64,000 bases of DNA from an uncultured Planktomarina sp. (GTDB taxonomy: Bacteria > Pseudomonadota > Alphaproteobacteria > Rhodobacterales > Rhodobacteraceae). The stretch lies in contig CALSQF010000003.1 of assembly GCA_943788425.1 (NCBI GenBank), positions 55,927-119,926 on the forward strand, read 5' to 3'. Positions 16,839-25,961 of this stretch are shown piece by piece. The position numbers were made by a program, and so were the translations under genes. The notes under the pieces are model-generated. The model was given only the letters and a program-made list of their open reading frames with translations. It had not been told where the DNA came from and searched no databases. Position 1 is the stretch's first letter. Each line of letters starts with the position of its first letter.

Positions 16839-17733
16839 TAAAGGTTCCGTTGCGCAATTCGCTGAAGGCTTGCATCAGCTCCTCGCGGGTGTTCATGACG
16901 ATGGGACCGTGCCACGCGACAGGCTCATCAATCGGGGCACCGGAGATTAACAAAAACCGCACGCCGTCTGCGCCGGCTTGCAGGCTGACCTCATCCCCAT
17001 TGCCAAAGCGGATCAAAGTGCGATTGCCCGAAAGATCGCGGATGTTGACCTCCTGGCCAGCCACTTCTTTTTCAAGCAGCACGCCCGTGGGTTTCGCCGC
17101 ATCGACAAAGGCCGCGGCCCCCTCGAAAACATAGGCGAAAGCCCGACGATATGTGTCTATCTTGAAAGTTTTTTGCACCCCGGGCGGGACATATATGTCA
17201 AGATATTGCGGATCGGCGGCTATGCCATCGACCGGACCTTTTTTACCCCAATATTCGCCAACGATCACCTTGACGCGCGTGCCGTCGTCGTCAATGACCT
17301 CGGGAATTTCCTTGCCGGCCACATCTTGATACCTTGGTTCGGTCATCTTCAAACTGCCGGGCAAATTCCCCCACAGTTGGAAGCCATGCATCTGTCCGCT
17401 ACGATTGCCCTGGGGCATTTCTTGATGCATAATCCCACGGCCCGCGGTCATCCATTGCACGTCACCTGCACCGAGCGTACCTTTGTTTCCAAGGCTATCG
17501 CCATGTTCAACACTGCCCGACAGCACATAGGTAATGGTTTCAATGCCGCGGTGCGGATGCCACGGAAAGCCTTTTGCAAAATCTTCTGTTAGTTCGTTGC
17601 GAAAATCATCAAACAACAAAAAGGGGTCCATTTCCGAGGGATCTTGAAATCCAAAAGCGCGGTGCAGTTTGACGCCGGCCCCTTCTAAGGTTGGGGTGGC
17701 TTGCCGCGCTTCCAGTGTGGGGCGTAGTGACAT
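16822..17733 (-). CDS. Pirin family protein
   Basis: Bicupin iron-binding protein of 303 residues. The first cupin carries the metal ligands in HPHRGIETITYVLSGSVEH and GRGIMHQEMP, with three histidines and a glutamate as in pirin and in quercetinase-like YhhW. The C-terminal cupin ends with LISGAPIDEPVAWHGPIVMN, the typical pirin_C segment. The biochemical role of bacterial pirins is poorly defined (redox sensing, quercetin dioxygenation). It stands alone, convergent with tetR. Confidence 0.93.
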   Translation of the reverse strand: MSLRPTLEARQATPTLEGAGVKLHRAFGFQDPSEMDPFLLFDDFRNELTEDFAKGFPWHPHRGIETITYVLSGSVEHGDSLGNKGTLGAGDVQWMTAGRGIMHQEMPQGNRSGQMHGFQLWGNLPGSLKMTEPRYQDVAGKEIPEVIDDDGTRVKVIVGEYWGKKGPVDGIAADPQYLDIYVPPGVQKTFKIDTYRRAFAYVFEGAAAFVDAAKPTGVLLEKEVAGQEVNIRDLSGNRTLIRFGNGDEVSLQAGADGVRFLLISGAPIDEPVAWHGPIVMNTREELMQAFSELRNGTFIKPAN

Positions 17734-17789
17734 GGGGTTTTCCTTTGTAGCTTAGCTGGCAGATAAGCCATGGCGCTGTGAAATCAACA

Positions 17790-18935
17790 TCAAGGCCGCG
17801 ACCACCATTGCGCGGGTTTCAGCCGTCCCTGGCGCCAGCGATCAAGCCAGAGCGCCAGGCCTCGGGCTGGTGAAAGAGCCAATTTCAGCCAAAGCCTCTG
17901 CGGCCAGCTTCTAAAGTCGCGGTTGAACGGGCAAACCCGCATGCAAATTGCGCAATCACTGCTCAGTTTGGTCCAAAAGGAGAAGCATTTTTCTGCATCC
18001 GATGTCCATTTTTTGACGCCTTGGATGGCAGATCGGCCGCCGCCAAATTTGGGTGGCCCGAGCGGCAGTGCTTTGACCGGGCAGGCATCCGCACATTTGG
18101 TACATATATCGCAAAATTTTGCAACACCGGGTCGTTTTGGACGGTCTGCGTCTAGTGGCATATCGGTAAAGATTTTTGAAAAACGGAGCCGTGGCCCGAA
18201 TTCTGGCGTGATTACCAATTGGTTCCGCGCGTATTCGCCCAAGCCGGCCTGCACCGCCATGGGGATAACCAAACCGGTGTCGTTCATAGAGGCAACGGCT
18301 TGATAGCCTAAATTGCGGATATAGGCCGCCAGCTGCATAACGATCGCCGCCTCATGGCTGTATTCGCGCCCCGTGGCGGCACCAGCCAGAGCGGAGGGAT
18401 AACTGCGCACCAATTCCCGATTCATTTCGTGGCCGAGCACCACCACATGCGTCAACCCCTCTGGCAGGCCAAGGGGCGCTGTGGACATATCGCGCACATC
18501 GACCCGATCCTCATACAGCCATCGCGGGTCCAGGCTGGTCACACCGCACAGATCTGCCCCGAAGAAGCGGGCCACTTTTTTGATATTGGCAGCGGCGGCG
18601 CCCGGGGTTTCAAACTGCAGCTTTTCCCCGGCGACGGGTGTGTCATTGCTGATAGGGGCTTGAAAGCCCTCGCGCCGGCCGTCTGCGGCGAAACGATCTG
18701 TCATAATGTCTGAAATCAACCAACTGGCATTGCGCAGGGCAAAATCTTTTTGGGTAAACCCATCGCCGCGACGGCGCGTGGCTTCCATGCGATAGCTCCC
18801 GAAAAAAGCCTGTGACGCTGCACTGCGGACGGTATCGTCCCAAAAGGCGCGGGAGAACACATCATTTCGTTGCGAAAATCGTTTGAATTGTGTTGTGGTT
18901 TCAATGCCAGCGGCAAGGTCGTCCGGGTTTTCCAT
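17790..18935 (-). CDS. Reductive dehalogenase-like corrinoid/iron-sulfur protein
   Basis: Resembles the catalytic core of reductive dehalogenases (RdhA): NDTGLVIPMAVQAGLGEYAR, then TDMPLDADRP, then two ferredoxin-like cluster motifs, CDICTKCADACP and a second set in which a lone Cys (EKCFSFW) precedes CAICMRVCPF. Such proteins hold a corrinoid and two 4Fe-4S clusters. It is about 381 residues from the ATG at 18935, lacks a Tat signal and has no RdhB partner, so it is not a respiratory enzyme. It also lacks the C-terminal flavin/ferredoxin reductase of NpRdhA-type catabolic enzymes. The frame is open to 19028, adding a hydrophobic stretch; no start has a good ribosome site. Epoxyqueuosine reductase (QueG) is a relative but fits less well. 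Substrate unknown. Confidence 0.75.
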   Translation of the reverse strand: MENPDDLAAGIETTTQFKRFSQRNDVFSRAFWDDTVRSAASQAFFGSYRMEATRRRGDGFTQKDFALRNASWLISDIMTDRFAADGRREGFQAPISNDTPVAGEKLQFETPGAAAANIKKVARFFGADLCGVTSLDPRWLYEDRVDVRDMSTAPLGLPEGLTHVVVLGHEMNRELVRSYPSALAGAATGREYSHEAAIVMQLAAYIRNLGYQAVASMNDTGLVIPMAVQAGLGEYARNQLVITPEFGPRLRFSKIFTDMPLDADRPKRPGVAKFCDICTKCADACPVKALPLGPPKFGGGRSAIQGVKKWTSDAEKCFSFWTKLSSDCAICMRVCPFNRDFRSWPQRLWLKLALSPARGLALWLDRWRQGRLKPAQWWSRP

Positions 18936-19042
18936 GAAAACACACTGCAAAATCACAAGCGAGATGACAAGCGTCGCAAATGAGGGCGACATGTCGGCAA
19001 TGGTTGCTTTTCTACCATGAAACTTCATTCGGGAGAGAACAG

Positions 19043-19987
19043 ATGAAAGTTGGATTTATTGGGTTGGGCAATGTTGGAGGCAAGTTGGCGGGCAGTTTGC
19101 TGCGCAACGGTATGGATCTGAGCGTTCATGATCTCAACGCCGCCTTTGTAGCAGATTTTATGGCGCGTGGTGCCAAAGATGGGTCAAGCCCGGCGCAATT
19201 GATGCAAGACTGTGATGCGGTAATTACCTGCCTGCCGAGCCCAGGTGCCTGTGATGCCGTCGTGAGTGAGATGTTACCGCATGTTGGGCCCGGCAAGATT
19301 TGGATGGAGATGTCGACAACAGATGCCACTGAGGTGAAGCGGCTGGGGGCTTTGGTTTTGGCCGCCGGCGGTGAAGCGGTTGATTGTCCGGTGTCGGGCG
19401 GTTGCCACCGGGCCGATACGGGCAATATCTCGATCTATGCCGGCTGCACGCGTGAGACCTTTGATAAAGTGTTACCAATTCTGACCTATATGGGGCGCCG
19501 GATTTTGCATGTGGGAGATGTTGGAAATTCCAGTATTTTGAAAGTGATGACCAATTACCTCGCAACAGCCAATTTGATCACGGTTTGCGAAGCATTGACC
19601 GTGATGAAAGCGGCCGGAATGGATCTTGGCATGACCTATGAGGCCATCGCGATGTCATCTGGCACCTCCTTTGTGCATGAAACCGAAAGCCAGTTGATCC
19701 TTTCGGGGTCGCGAGATGTGAACTTCACAATGGATTTGGTGCAAAAGGACATTGGCTTGTTTCAAAAGATTGCCGATGATCACGGCGTGCCTTTGGAAAT
19801 CTCACCGATGATTATTGACATCATGGGCGACGGGCAAAAACGCTATGGTGCGCGCGCGCAATCGGATCGGATCATTGAGCGTCTGGAAGAGGCTACGGGA
19901 TTGAGCATTCAAGCTCCAGGCTTTCCGCAGGAACTGGTTGATGATGAACCCGAAGAGCGCGGCTATAAGGTGGTGGTGCGCCGCTAA
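19043..19987 (+). CDS. 3-hydroxyisobutyrate dehydrogenase-like oxidoreductase
   Basis: Beta-hydroxyacid dehydrogenase family, 314 residues, NAD(P)-dependent. The Rossmann motif VGFIGLGNVGGKLAGSLL is at the N-terminus, the substrate motif reads EAVDCPVSGGCHRADTG, and the catalytic lysine lies in SSILKVMTNYLATANLI. The start is the ATG at 19043 preceded by GGGAGA; the longer frame from 18980 runs into the divergent gene. It is transcribed away from the RdhA-like gene, so the two may share a control region. Substrate not assignable by eye. Confidence 0.9.
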   Translation: MKVGFIGLGNVGGKLAGSLLRNGMDLSVHDLNAAFVADFMARGAKDGSSPAQLMQDCDAVITCLPSPGACDAVVSEMLPHVGPGKIWMEMSTTDATEVKRLGALVLAAGGEAVDCPVSGGCHRADTGNISIYAGCTRETFDKVLPILTYMGRRILHVGDVGNSSILKVMTNYLATANLITVCEALTVMKAAGMDLGMTYEAIAMSSGTSFVHETESQLILSGSRDVNFTMDLVQKDIGLFQKIADDHGVPLEISPMIIDIMGDGQKRYGARAQSDRIIERLEEATGLSIQAPGFPQELVDDEPEERGYKVVVRR

Positions 19988-20076
19988 AGCAAATTTTAAC
20001 CTTCCATCGTGGCGTGTTTCAAGGCAGGTAGATCGCGAGGTGTCCGCCTAACAAGTGAAATTTAAGGAAGGCCGCA

Positions 20077-20574
20077 ATGTCAGATTCTACAATAGCCCGT
20101 CTCAAAGCCTCGCCAGTACGCCGTGGCTTTGGCCTGTTTGTCATGATGCTGCTCGGATTTTTGCTCCTGTATCTGACGGTCACTATAGATGCGGGATTTG
20201 TGCATAAGCTGTTCTTGGTTGGCATTGCGGCGGCTGTTCTTTGGATGGCCCGCGCCATGCAAAGGGGCACTCGGGGCCATATTGAGTTGCGTCCCACTGG
20301 GCTATATTTTGAGGATGGCCGAATTTTGGCTGCGATGGATGATATTTTGCGCGTGGAGCGGGGCGTGTTCGCATTCAAACCCTCCAATGGCTTTGTTGTG
20401 AGCTTGCAAAACAAGACTGAGCGGGCCTGGATACCGGGCCTATACTGGAAATTCGGCACGCGGGTTGGCATTGGCGGGGTCACTGCGCCGTCAGAGGCAA
20501 AATTTATGTCGGATAGTTTGGCGGTTTTGCTCAAAGCGCGCGCAGATTCTCCCCAAATGAACACGAAATTATGA
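20077..20574 (+). CDS. Conserved membrane protein of unknown function
   Basis: A 165-residue protein I do not recognise. Two hydrophobic helices (GLFVMMLLGFLLLYLTVTID and a following VHKLFLVGIAAAVLWMARAM) are joined by a short turn. A soluble domain follows that alternates strands in a pleckstrin-homology-like way (HIELRPTGLYFEDGRILAAM). GGAAGG-type ribosome site before the ATG. It lies between the hydroxyacid dehydrogenase and glutamate dehydrogenase genes. Probably an inner-membrane protein with a cytoplasmic domain. Confidence 0.75.
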   Translation: MSDSTIARLKASPVRRGFGLFVMMLLGFLLLYLTVTIDAGFVHKLFLVGIAAAVLWMARAMQRGTRGHIELRPTGLYFEDGRILAAMDDILRVERGVFAFKPSNGFVVSLQNKTERAWIPGLYWKFGTRVGIGGVTAPSEAKFMSDSLAVLLKARADSPQMNTKL

Positions 20575-20651
20575 GAGAATAGGCATTTTATTTCACATTA
20601 ACTGCGCTAGGCTTCTGTTAGAATATTCAACTGCCATTTAGGATAGGTTTC

Positions 20652-22088
20652 ATGAACGTCTCTAACGCATCTGAGCCAAGTTTTCGCGACAGTGTTAATA
20701 TCATGTTCAATCGCGCCGTGGCGCTTTTGGATTTATCGCCAGGATTGGCGGAAAAAATTAGGGTTTGCAATGCCACCTACACGGTGCGCTTTGGTGTGCG
20801 TTTGCGTGGTCAGATGACGACATTCACCGGCTATCGTGCGGTGCATTCGGAACATATGGAGCCTGTAAAAGGAGGCATTCGTTATGCGCTCGGCGTTAAC
20901 CAAGATGAGGTAGAGGCGCTCGCCGCTTTGATGACCTATAAATGTGCTTTGGTTGATGCGCCCTATGGCGGCTCAAAGGGTGGCCTGCGGATAGATCCTT
21001 TGGCCTATGATGAGCATGAATTAGAGCAAATCACCCGGCGCTTTGCCTATGAGTTGATAAAACGTGACTTGATCCACCCGTCGCAAAATGTGCCAGCACC
21101 GGATATGGGCACGGGCGAGCGGGAAATGGCTTGGATTGCCGATCAATATCAAAGGATGCATACAACCGACATCAATGCCCGAGCCTGCGTGACCGGCAAG
21201 CCGGTGAGCGGCGGTGGGATTGAAGGGCGTACGGAGGCAACGGGCCGCGGGGTGCAATATGCTTTGCAAGAATTTTTTCGTCACCCCGAAGATCTGGCGG
21301 CGGCTGGGCTGTCTGGAGATCTTGAGTCCAAAGCTATCATTGTGCAGGGGTTGGGCAATGTGGGCTATCACGCAGCGAAATTCTTACGGGAGGAGGATGG
21401 CGCGCGGATCACAGGGGTGATTGAGCGGGACGGGGCGGTCCAAAATCTCGATGGTTTGGACATTGAGGCGCTCAAGGCTTGGGTCGCCGAACATGGCGGG
21501 GTGAAGGGATTTGAGGGCGGCAGCTATACCTCGGACGGGGCCAGCGTTTTGGAGGCAGATTGTGATATTTTGATCCCAGCGGCCTTGGAGGGGGTTATCC
21601 ACCGTGACAACGCCAATCGGGTGCAGGCGCGTTTGATCGTCGAGGCGGCCAATGGGCCAGTGACGGCCGGGGCCGATGCTATTTTGCGTGAGCGGGGCGT
21701 GGTGATTATCCCGGATATGTATGCCAATGCGGGCGGCGTGACAGTCTCTTATTTCGAATGGGTAAAAAATCTTAGCCATATTCGCTTTGGCCGTATGGAG
21801 CGGCGGCGCGAGGAGTCGCGCAACCAACTTATTGTCAATGAATTGGAGCGATTGAGCAAATCCAGCAATGTCAATTGGCAGCTGACTCCAAATTTTAAAG
21901 AGAAATATCTTAAAGGCGCCAGTGAATTAGAGCTGGTGCGTTCTGGCCTCGATGACACCATGCGCGGCGCATATAAAGATATGGCAGAGGTGTGGCGGCG
22001 GCGCGCCGACGTGCCAGATCTGCGGACCGCGGCCTATCTGATCAGCATCCAAAAGGTCGCGGCATCTTACAAAAACAAGGGGTTGTAG
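20652..22088 (+). CDS. Glutamate dehydrogenase (Glu/Leu/Phe/Val family)
   Basis: Reversible oxidative deamination of glutamate, linking nitrogen and carbon metabolism; 478 residues. Visible motifs are VKGGIRYALGVNQDEVEALA, the catalytic-lysine segment DAPYGGSKGGLRIDP, NVPAPDMGTGEREMAWIADQ, and the cofactor motif VQGLGNVGYHAAKFL. An acidic residue after the second strand (IERDG) hints at NAD preference. It stands alone. The 248 bases downstream (22089-22336) hold no gene I can support. Confidence 0.93.
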   Translation: MNVSNASEPSFRDSVNIMFNRAVALLDLSPGLAEKIRVCNATYTVRFGVRLRGQMTTFTGYRAVHSEHMEPVKGGIRYALGVNQDEVEALAALMTYKCALVDAPYGGSKGGLRIDPLAYDEHELEQITRRFAYELIKRDLIHPSQNVPAPDMGTGEREMAWIADQYQRMHTTDINARACVTGKPVSGGGIEGRTEATGRGVQYALQEFFRHPEDLAAAGLSGDLESKAIIVQGLGNVGYHAAKFLREEDGARITGVIERDGAVQNLDGLDIEALKAWVAEHGGVKGFEGGSYTSDGASVLEADCDILIPAALEGVIHRDNANRVQARLIVEAANGPVTAGADAILRERGVVIIPDMYANAGGVTVSYFEWVKNLSHIRFGRMERRREESRNQLIVNELERLSKSSNVNWQLTPNFKEKYLKGASELELVRSGLDDTMRGAYKDMAEVWRRRADVPDLRTAAYLISIQKVAASYKNKGL

Positions 22089-22336
22089 CGCTGTTGGCAC
22101 GCGGTGCGAACCAGTCTCATGGAGCGACAACCGCCTATCGACCCGCCGTGTAACAGGCGTCAATGCCACGGTATCTCGCCGGTTTGGGCGCTGGGCTGCG
22201 CCTGTGCGCGTCATGTTGAAAAAGAAAATGATTTCTGCTAGGACAGCATCGCTGGGACTGGACTGTTGGTGGCAGCATTGTTTTCGATAAATCTGTCTGG
22301 CTTTCACGTTTGAATAGCGCGATTCTTTGGGGTCAC

Positions 22337-23083
22337 ATGAAATCTTCATCTCCCTCTCCACGAGAGCCACTATCCATGATGTTGCCAAATATCGTCACGA
22401 TTTTTGGTATATGCGTCGGGTTAACAGCGGTGCGTTCGGCACTGCAAGGTAACGTCGGCGTAGCCGTATATCTGCTGGTTTTGGCGATGATTTTGGATGC
22501 CGCGGATGGCGGGCTGGCGCGGGTTATGAAAAGTGAAAGTAAAATTGGTGCCGAATTGGACACGCTGGCCGATTTTTTCAATTTCGGGATCGCGACACCT
22601 TTGGTGATCTATTTCACAATTTTTGCAGCCTCGGAGGCTGCGAGATTTGGGTGGATCGCTGTCATGATCTTTTCAATCTGCTGCGCCCTTCGCTTGGCGC
22701 GCTTTAATGTTAGCCAGTCGGATGGGGTGAAATCGGTTGATTTTGTCGGAGTGCCGGCGCCCGCATTGGCCTGTTTGGGACTGTCGCCGCTTTTTTTGGT
22801 TATGGCCGGGGTGGATGTGGCCGGTCATTATGTTGAGGCGGCCATTGCATTCGTCGTGGTCTGTGCGGGTCTTGCGGTGGGTACATTTCCAACCATGTCG
22901 CTAAAGGGCACAACCTTCCCCGCCTCCATGCGACTGCCGGTGATTTTATTGGCGGTGGCCTTTGTTATCAGCCTGTTTGTATTCCCTTGGTATACGCTGT
23001 TGTTTGCCAATGTGATTTATTTGATGATGATTCCTATTTTCAGTCTCTCAAAACGTGCAAAAAAAGCGGCCAAAAGGTCTTAA
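22337..23083 (+). CDS. pssA: CDP-diacylglycerol-serine O-phosphatidyltransferase (phosphatidylserine synthase)
   Basis: Inner-membrane enzyme making phosphatidylserine from CDP-diacylglycerol. The CDP-alcohol phosphotransferase signature is complete: DGGLAR, eight residues, then GAELDTLAD with the final aspartates. Around eight hydrophobic helices follow. The frame extends up to a TTG at 22310, but the ATG at 22337 is the better start (248 residues). It begins the phospholipid block pssA-dgkA-psd, which leads to phosphatidylethanolamine. Confidence 0.92.
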   Translation: MKSSSPSPREPLSMMLPNIVTIFGICVGLTAVRSALQGNVGVAVYLLVLAMILDAADGGLARVMKSESKIGAELDTLADFFNFGIATPLVIYFTIFAASEAARFGWIAVMIFSICCALRLARFNVSQSDGVKSVDFVGVPAPALACLGLSPLFLVMAGVDVAGHYVEAAIAFVVVCAGLAVGTFPTMSLKGTTFPASMRLPVILLAVAFVISLFVFPWYTLLFANVIYLMMIPIFSLSKRAKKAAKRS

Positions 23084-23183
23084 GTTGTGGGATGGTTCAG
23101 ACCGTTGGCTCCATTGTATCTGTCGCGCCTAAGCCCGAGCCCAATCGTGAGCGCGAAATCTTTGCCGGCTCTGGGAGCAACGG

Positions 23184-23573
23184 ATGAGCAATAACCCACG
23201 AAAACCTGACAAAATCGAGGGACTCCCCCATCTGTTCGCCGCTGCATGTTACTCTATCGCCGGAGCGCGGCGACTCTGGCGGGAAACAGCGTTTCGTCAT
23301 CAGCTTTTGATGGGTCTTTTTATTGTTGCGATCTTGATCTGGATTGGGGCCGAAACCACTCATATCGGCATATCCATGCTATTGCTTGGGCTGACGATTG
23401 TAACAGAAGCGCTCAACACCGCGATTGAAGAAATTGTCGATCTTGTATCACCGGAGTGGTCACTTGCGGCAAAACATGCCAAAGACCTCGGATCATTCGC
23501 GGTTTTTTCTATGCTTTGTCTGAATGGGATTTTTGCGCTTTTCGTGATCTTAACAACTTTGAATTGGATCTAA
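23184..23573 (+). CDS. dgkA: Diacylglycerol kinase
   Basis: Small trimeric membrane kinase that recycles diacylglycerol to phosphatidic acid; 129 residues with three hydrophobic helices. The DgkA signature [20 protein letters not shown] and the earlier [18 protein letters not shown] segment are present. It sits 100 bases after pssA and 4 bases before psd. Diacylglycerol kinase inside the pssA-psd pair is unusual, but makes sense as lipid turnover. Confidence 0.93.
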   Translation: MSNNPRKPDKIEGLPHLFAAACYSIAGARRLWRETAFRHQLLMGLFIVAILIWIGAETTHIGISMLLLGLTIVTEALNTAIEEIVDLVSPEWSLAAKHAKDLGSFAVFSMLCLNGIFALFVILTTLNWI

Positions 23574-23577
23574 TCTG

Positions 23578-24270
23578 ATGAATATGATGAAAGTCATCAC
23601 CGTTCCTATGCACCCTGAAGGACGCAAATTTGTGGCGATATTTGCGGCTGTGACCGCCGTGCTTTGGCTGGTGTGGGAGCCGTTATTTTGGCTTGGTCTG
23701 GGTCTAACGATCTGGTGTTATTACTTTTTTCGTGACCCAGTGCGCTCTGTGGCGCAAAGGCCGGGGCTTATCCTTTCTCCCGCCGATGGGGTGGTGTCTT
23801 TGATCACTAAGACCGTGCCGCCATCAGATATGCAACTGGGCGATAAACCTCTGACGCGCGTGTCTGTGTTCATGAATGTCTTCAACTGTCATGTGAACCG
23901 AGCCCCCATGGCCGGCACGGTGGTGGCGATAAGTTATCATCATGGCAAGTTTCTTAACGCCTCCTTAGACAAGGCGAGCGAGCACAATGAGCGGAACTCG
24001 ATCACCATTGAAACTGCCGATAAAACCAGAATCGGGGTGACACAGATCGCTGGCCTCGTGGCGCGCCGCATTGTGTGTTTCACAAAAGTGGGCGCGCATT
24101 TGGGCGTGGGCGAGCGGTTTGGCTTGATCCGCTTTGGCAGCCGTTTGGACATTTTCCTGCCCGAAGGCGTGGAACCTGCTGTCGGCTTGGGGCAAACAGC
24201 GGTCGCCGGTGAAACTATTTTGGCCCGCTTGGACGCGCCTGCGGAAGACTGGCCCATTCAACCGGTTTGA
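23578..24270 (+). CDS. psd: Phosphatidylserine decarboxylase proenzyme
   Basis: Converts phosphatidylserine to phosphatidylethanolamine. At 230 residues it is the short form. Self-cleavage would occur at the Gly-Ser of [13 protein letters not shown], making the pyruvoyl group on the small alpha chain. Other family segments are [31 protein letters not shown] and [11 protein letters not shown] hydrophobic N-terminal region anchors it in the membrane. Translationally close to dgkA (4-base gap), so the operon order is pssA-dgkA-psd. Confidence 0.94.
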   Translation: MNMMKVITVPMHPEGRKFVAIFAAVTAVLWLVWEPLFWLGLGLTIWCYYFFRDPVRSVAQRPGLILSPADGVVSLITKTVPPSDMQLGDKPLTRVSVFMNVFNCHVNRAPMAGTVVAISYHHGKFLNASLDKASEHNERNSITIETADKTRIGVTQIAGLVARRIVCFTKVGAHLGVGERFGLIRFGSRLDIFLPEGVEPAVGLGQTAVAGETILARLDAPAEDWPIQPV

Positions 24271-24380
24271 TGTTCAGGCGCAAGTTGTGGCGATCAGAGC
24301 CACGGAATTTTGTATTCCCTCTTGCCAAACTCGGCATATTTTCATTCACTGACGCGTGTTTCAATTTGCAGGTTTAAGAC

Positions 24381-25634
24381 ATGCGGTTTTCAGCTCTGAA
24401 AGTCCTGACTCAAGGCTTGACCGGTAACGGGGGTTGGCGGGCGCATTGGCGCGATCCAGAGCCAGCGGAGGCTTATGACATTGTGATCATTGGAGGCGGT
24501 GGACATGGGCTGTCGACTGCTTACTACCTGGCAAAAGAACATGGGCTTAAGCGCATTGCCGTGCTGGAGAAAGGCTACATTGGCGGCGGCAATATAGGCC
24601 GCAACACGACCATTGTTCGGGCCAATTACTTTTTGCCGGGGAACTCGGAATTCTATTCGCATTCTTTGAAGCTCTGGGAAGGGCTGGAGGCGGATCTCAA
24701 CTACAATGTGATGCATTCCCAGCGCGGGCAAATTGGCCTGTTTCACAGTGATGGACAAAGAGATGCGGCCATTCGTCGGGCCAATTCCATCTTAAACCAA
24801 GGTGATGATGCTGAGCTATTGTCCGTCGCGCAATTGCGCAAGATGGTGCCTTACCTCGACTATGATCAGGGGCGTTTCCCGATTTATGGCGGCCTGTTGC
24901 AGCGGCGGGCGGGTACGGCGCGGCATGATGCTGTTGCTTGGGGCTATGCGCGGGGGGCGGATCGGCTTGGTGTGGATTTGATTCAAAATTGTGAGGTGAC
25001 CGGCATTGACATCACGCAAGGTGCGGTGCGCGGCGTGCAAACCAGCCGCGGTGCCATCCGCGCAAAGAAAGTGGCGATGGTTGTCGCGGGGCGCTCCAGC
25101 CAAGTGGCGGCCATGGCAGGCATGCGCCTTCCCATCGAAAGCCATGTGCTACAGGCCTTTGTCACCGAGGGGCTGAAGCCCTGTATTGATCACGTCATAA
25201 GCTTTGGCATGGGGCATTTTTATATCAGCCAATCGGACAAGGGGGGGTTGGTCTTTGGGGGCGATCTCGATATGTATGCCAGCTACGCCGCCCGTGGCAA
25301 TCTGCCTATGGTCGAGCATGTGGCAGAGGCTGGGATGACGCTTATGCCGATGATCGGCAAGGCGCGGATGCTGCGCAGCTGGGGTGGCATAATGGATATG
25401 ACGCCCGATGGCTCACCCATTATAGATAAAACCCATATTGAGGGTTTATATTTGAACGCGGGCTGGTGTTATGGTGGGTTTAAGGCTGTGCCGGCGTCTG
25501 GCCATTGTTTTGCACATCTTTTGGCCACAGATCGCCCGCATGCCGCCGCTGCGCGCTTCCGCCTCGATCGTTTCCGCAGTGGGCGCGGGTTGATGGATGA
25601 AGAGGGCACAGGTGCCCAACATAATTTGCATTAG
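24381..25634 (+). CDS. soxB: Sarcosine oxidase subunit beta
   Basis: Catalytic FAD/FMN subunit of heterotetrameric sarcosine oxidase, which demethylates sarcosine to glycine, passing the one-carbon unit to tetrahydrofolate. 417 residues, as in known SoxB. The dinucleotide motif DIVIIGGGGHGLSTAYYLA lies near residue 34, GNIGRNTTIVRANYFLPGNS follows, and the C-terminal LYLNAGWCYGGFKAVPASG is typical. First gene of soxBDAG. The flanking glyA, folD and purU often found with sox operons are absent here. It probably serves glycine betaine or choline turnover. Confidence 0.95.
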   Translation: MRFSALKVLTQGLTGNGGWRAHWRDPEPAEAYDIVIIGGGGHGLSTAYYLAKEHGLKRIAVLEKGYIGGGNIGRNTTIVRANYFLPGNSEFYSHSLKLWEGLEADLNYNVMHSQRGQIGLFHSDGQRDAAIRRANSILNQGDDAELLSVAQLRKMVPYLDYDQGRFPIYGGLLQRRAGTARHDAVAWGYARGADRLGVDLIQNCEVTGIDITQGAVRGVQTSRGAIRAKKVAMVVAGRSSQVAAMAGMRLPIESHVLQAFVTEGLKPCIDHVISFGMGHFYISQSDKGGLVFGGDLDMYASYAARGNLPMVEHVAEAGMTLMPMIGKARMLRSWGGIMDMTPDGSPIIDKTHIEGLYLNAGWCYGGFKAVPASGHCFAHLLATDRPHAAAARFRLDRFRSGRGLMDEEGTGAQHNLH

Positions 25635-25667
25635 GATCGGTCGGATGATTTTTTTTGATTATGGACT

Positions 25668-25709
25668 GTCTATGCGCTGCGACACAGGAGGCCGCCCATG
25701 CGCATAGAC
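25668..25709 (+). promoter_or_regulatory. Hairpin enclosing the soxD ribosome site and start
   Basis: GTCTATGCGC (25668-25677) and GCGCATAGAC (25700-25709) are perfect 10-bp inverted arms. The 22-base loop contains the CAGGAGG ribosome site, and the last base of the ATG is in the stem. In the mRNA this would modulate soxD translation after soxB. Confidence 0.5.
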
Positions 25710-25961
25710 TGTCCTCTTTGCGGCACGCGAGATCGGCGTGAGTTTTACTATTCTGGCCATGCCACAGCTCTTGCGCGGCCCGCGCCCGATGCGGGGGCGG
25801 AGGCCTGGGATGACTATCTGCACAACCGCGAGAACCCGGCCGGGATAACTGAGGACCTTTGGCATCATGAATTTGGCTGCGGCGCCTGGCTTGCGTTGCG
25901 CCGTGATACGGTTTCACATGCGGTTATCTCTGCGCGTTTGGTCAAAGGAAATCAGCCGTGA
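25698..25961 (+). CDS. soxD: Sarcosine oxidase subunit delta
   Basis: Small zinc-binding subunit, 87 residues. The N-terminal cysteines are in CPLCGTRDRREF and the remaining ligands in WHHEFGCGAW, matching the Cys-Cys-His-Cys zinc site of SoxD. The aromatic-rich middle (DYLHNRENPAGITEDLWHHE) is family-typical. CAGGAGG precedes the ATG. The stop overlaps the soxA GTG start (GTGA), so translation is coupled. Confidence 0.93.
   Translation: MRIDCPLCGTRDRREFYYSGHATALARPAPDAGAEAWDDYLHNRENPAGITEDLWHHEFGCGAWLALRRDTVSHAVISARLVKGNQP

Noticed and set aside
17790-18935. Annotation of the Fe-S protein as epoxyqueuosine reductase QueG
   Set aside because: The second cluster motif with the preceding lone Cys (EKCFSFW) and the TDMPL segment fit RdhA-type proteins better, and the order of motifs differs from QueG.
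22089-22336. Gene or structured RNA between gdh and pssA
   Set aside because: No frame with a start and ribosome site, and no strong stem was found by eye.
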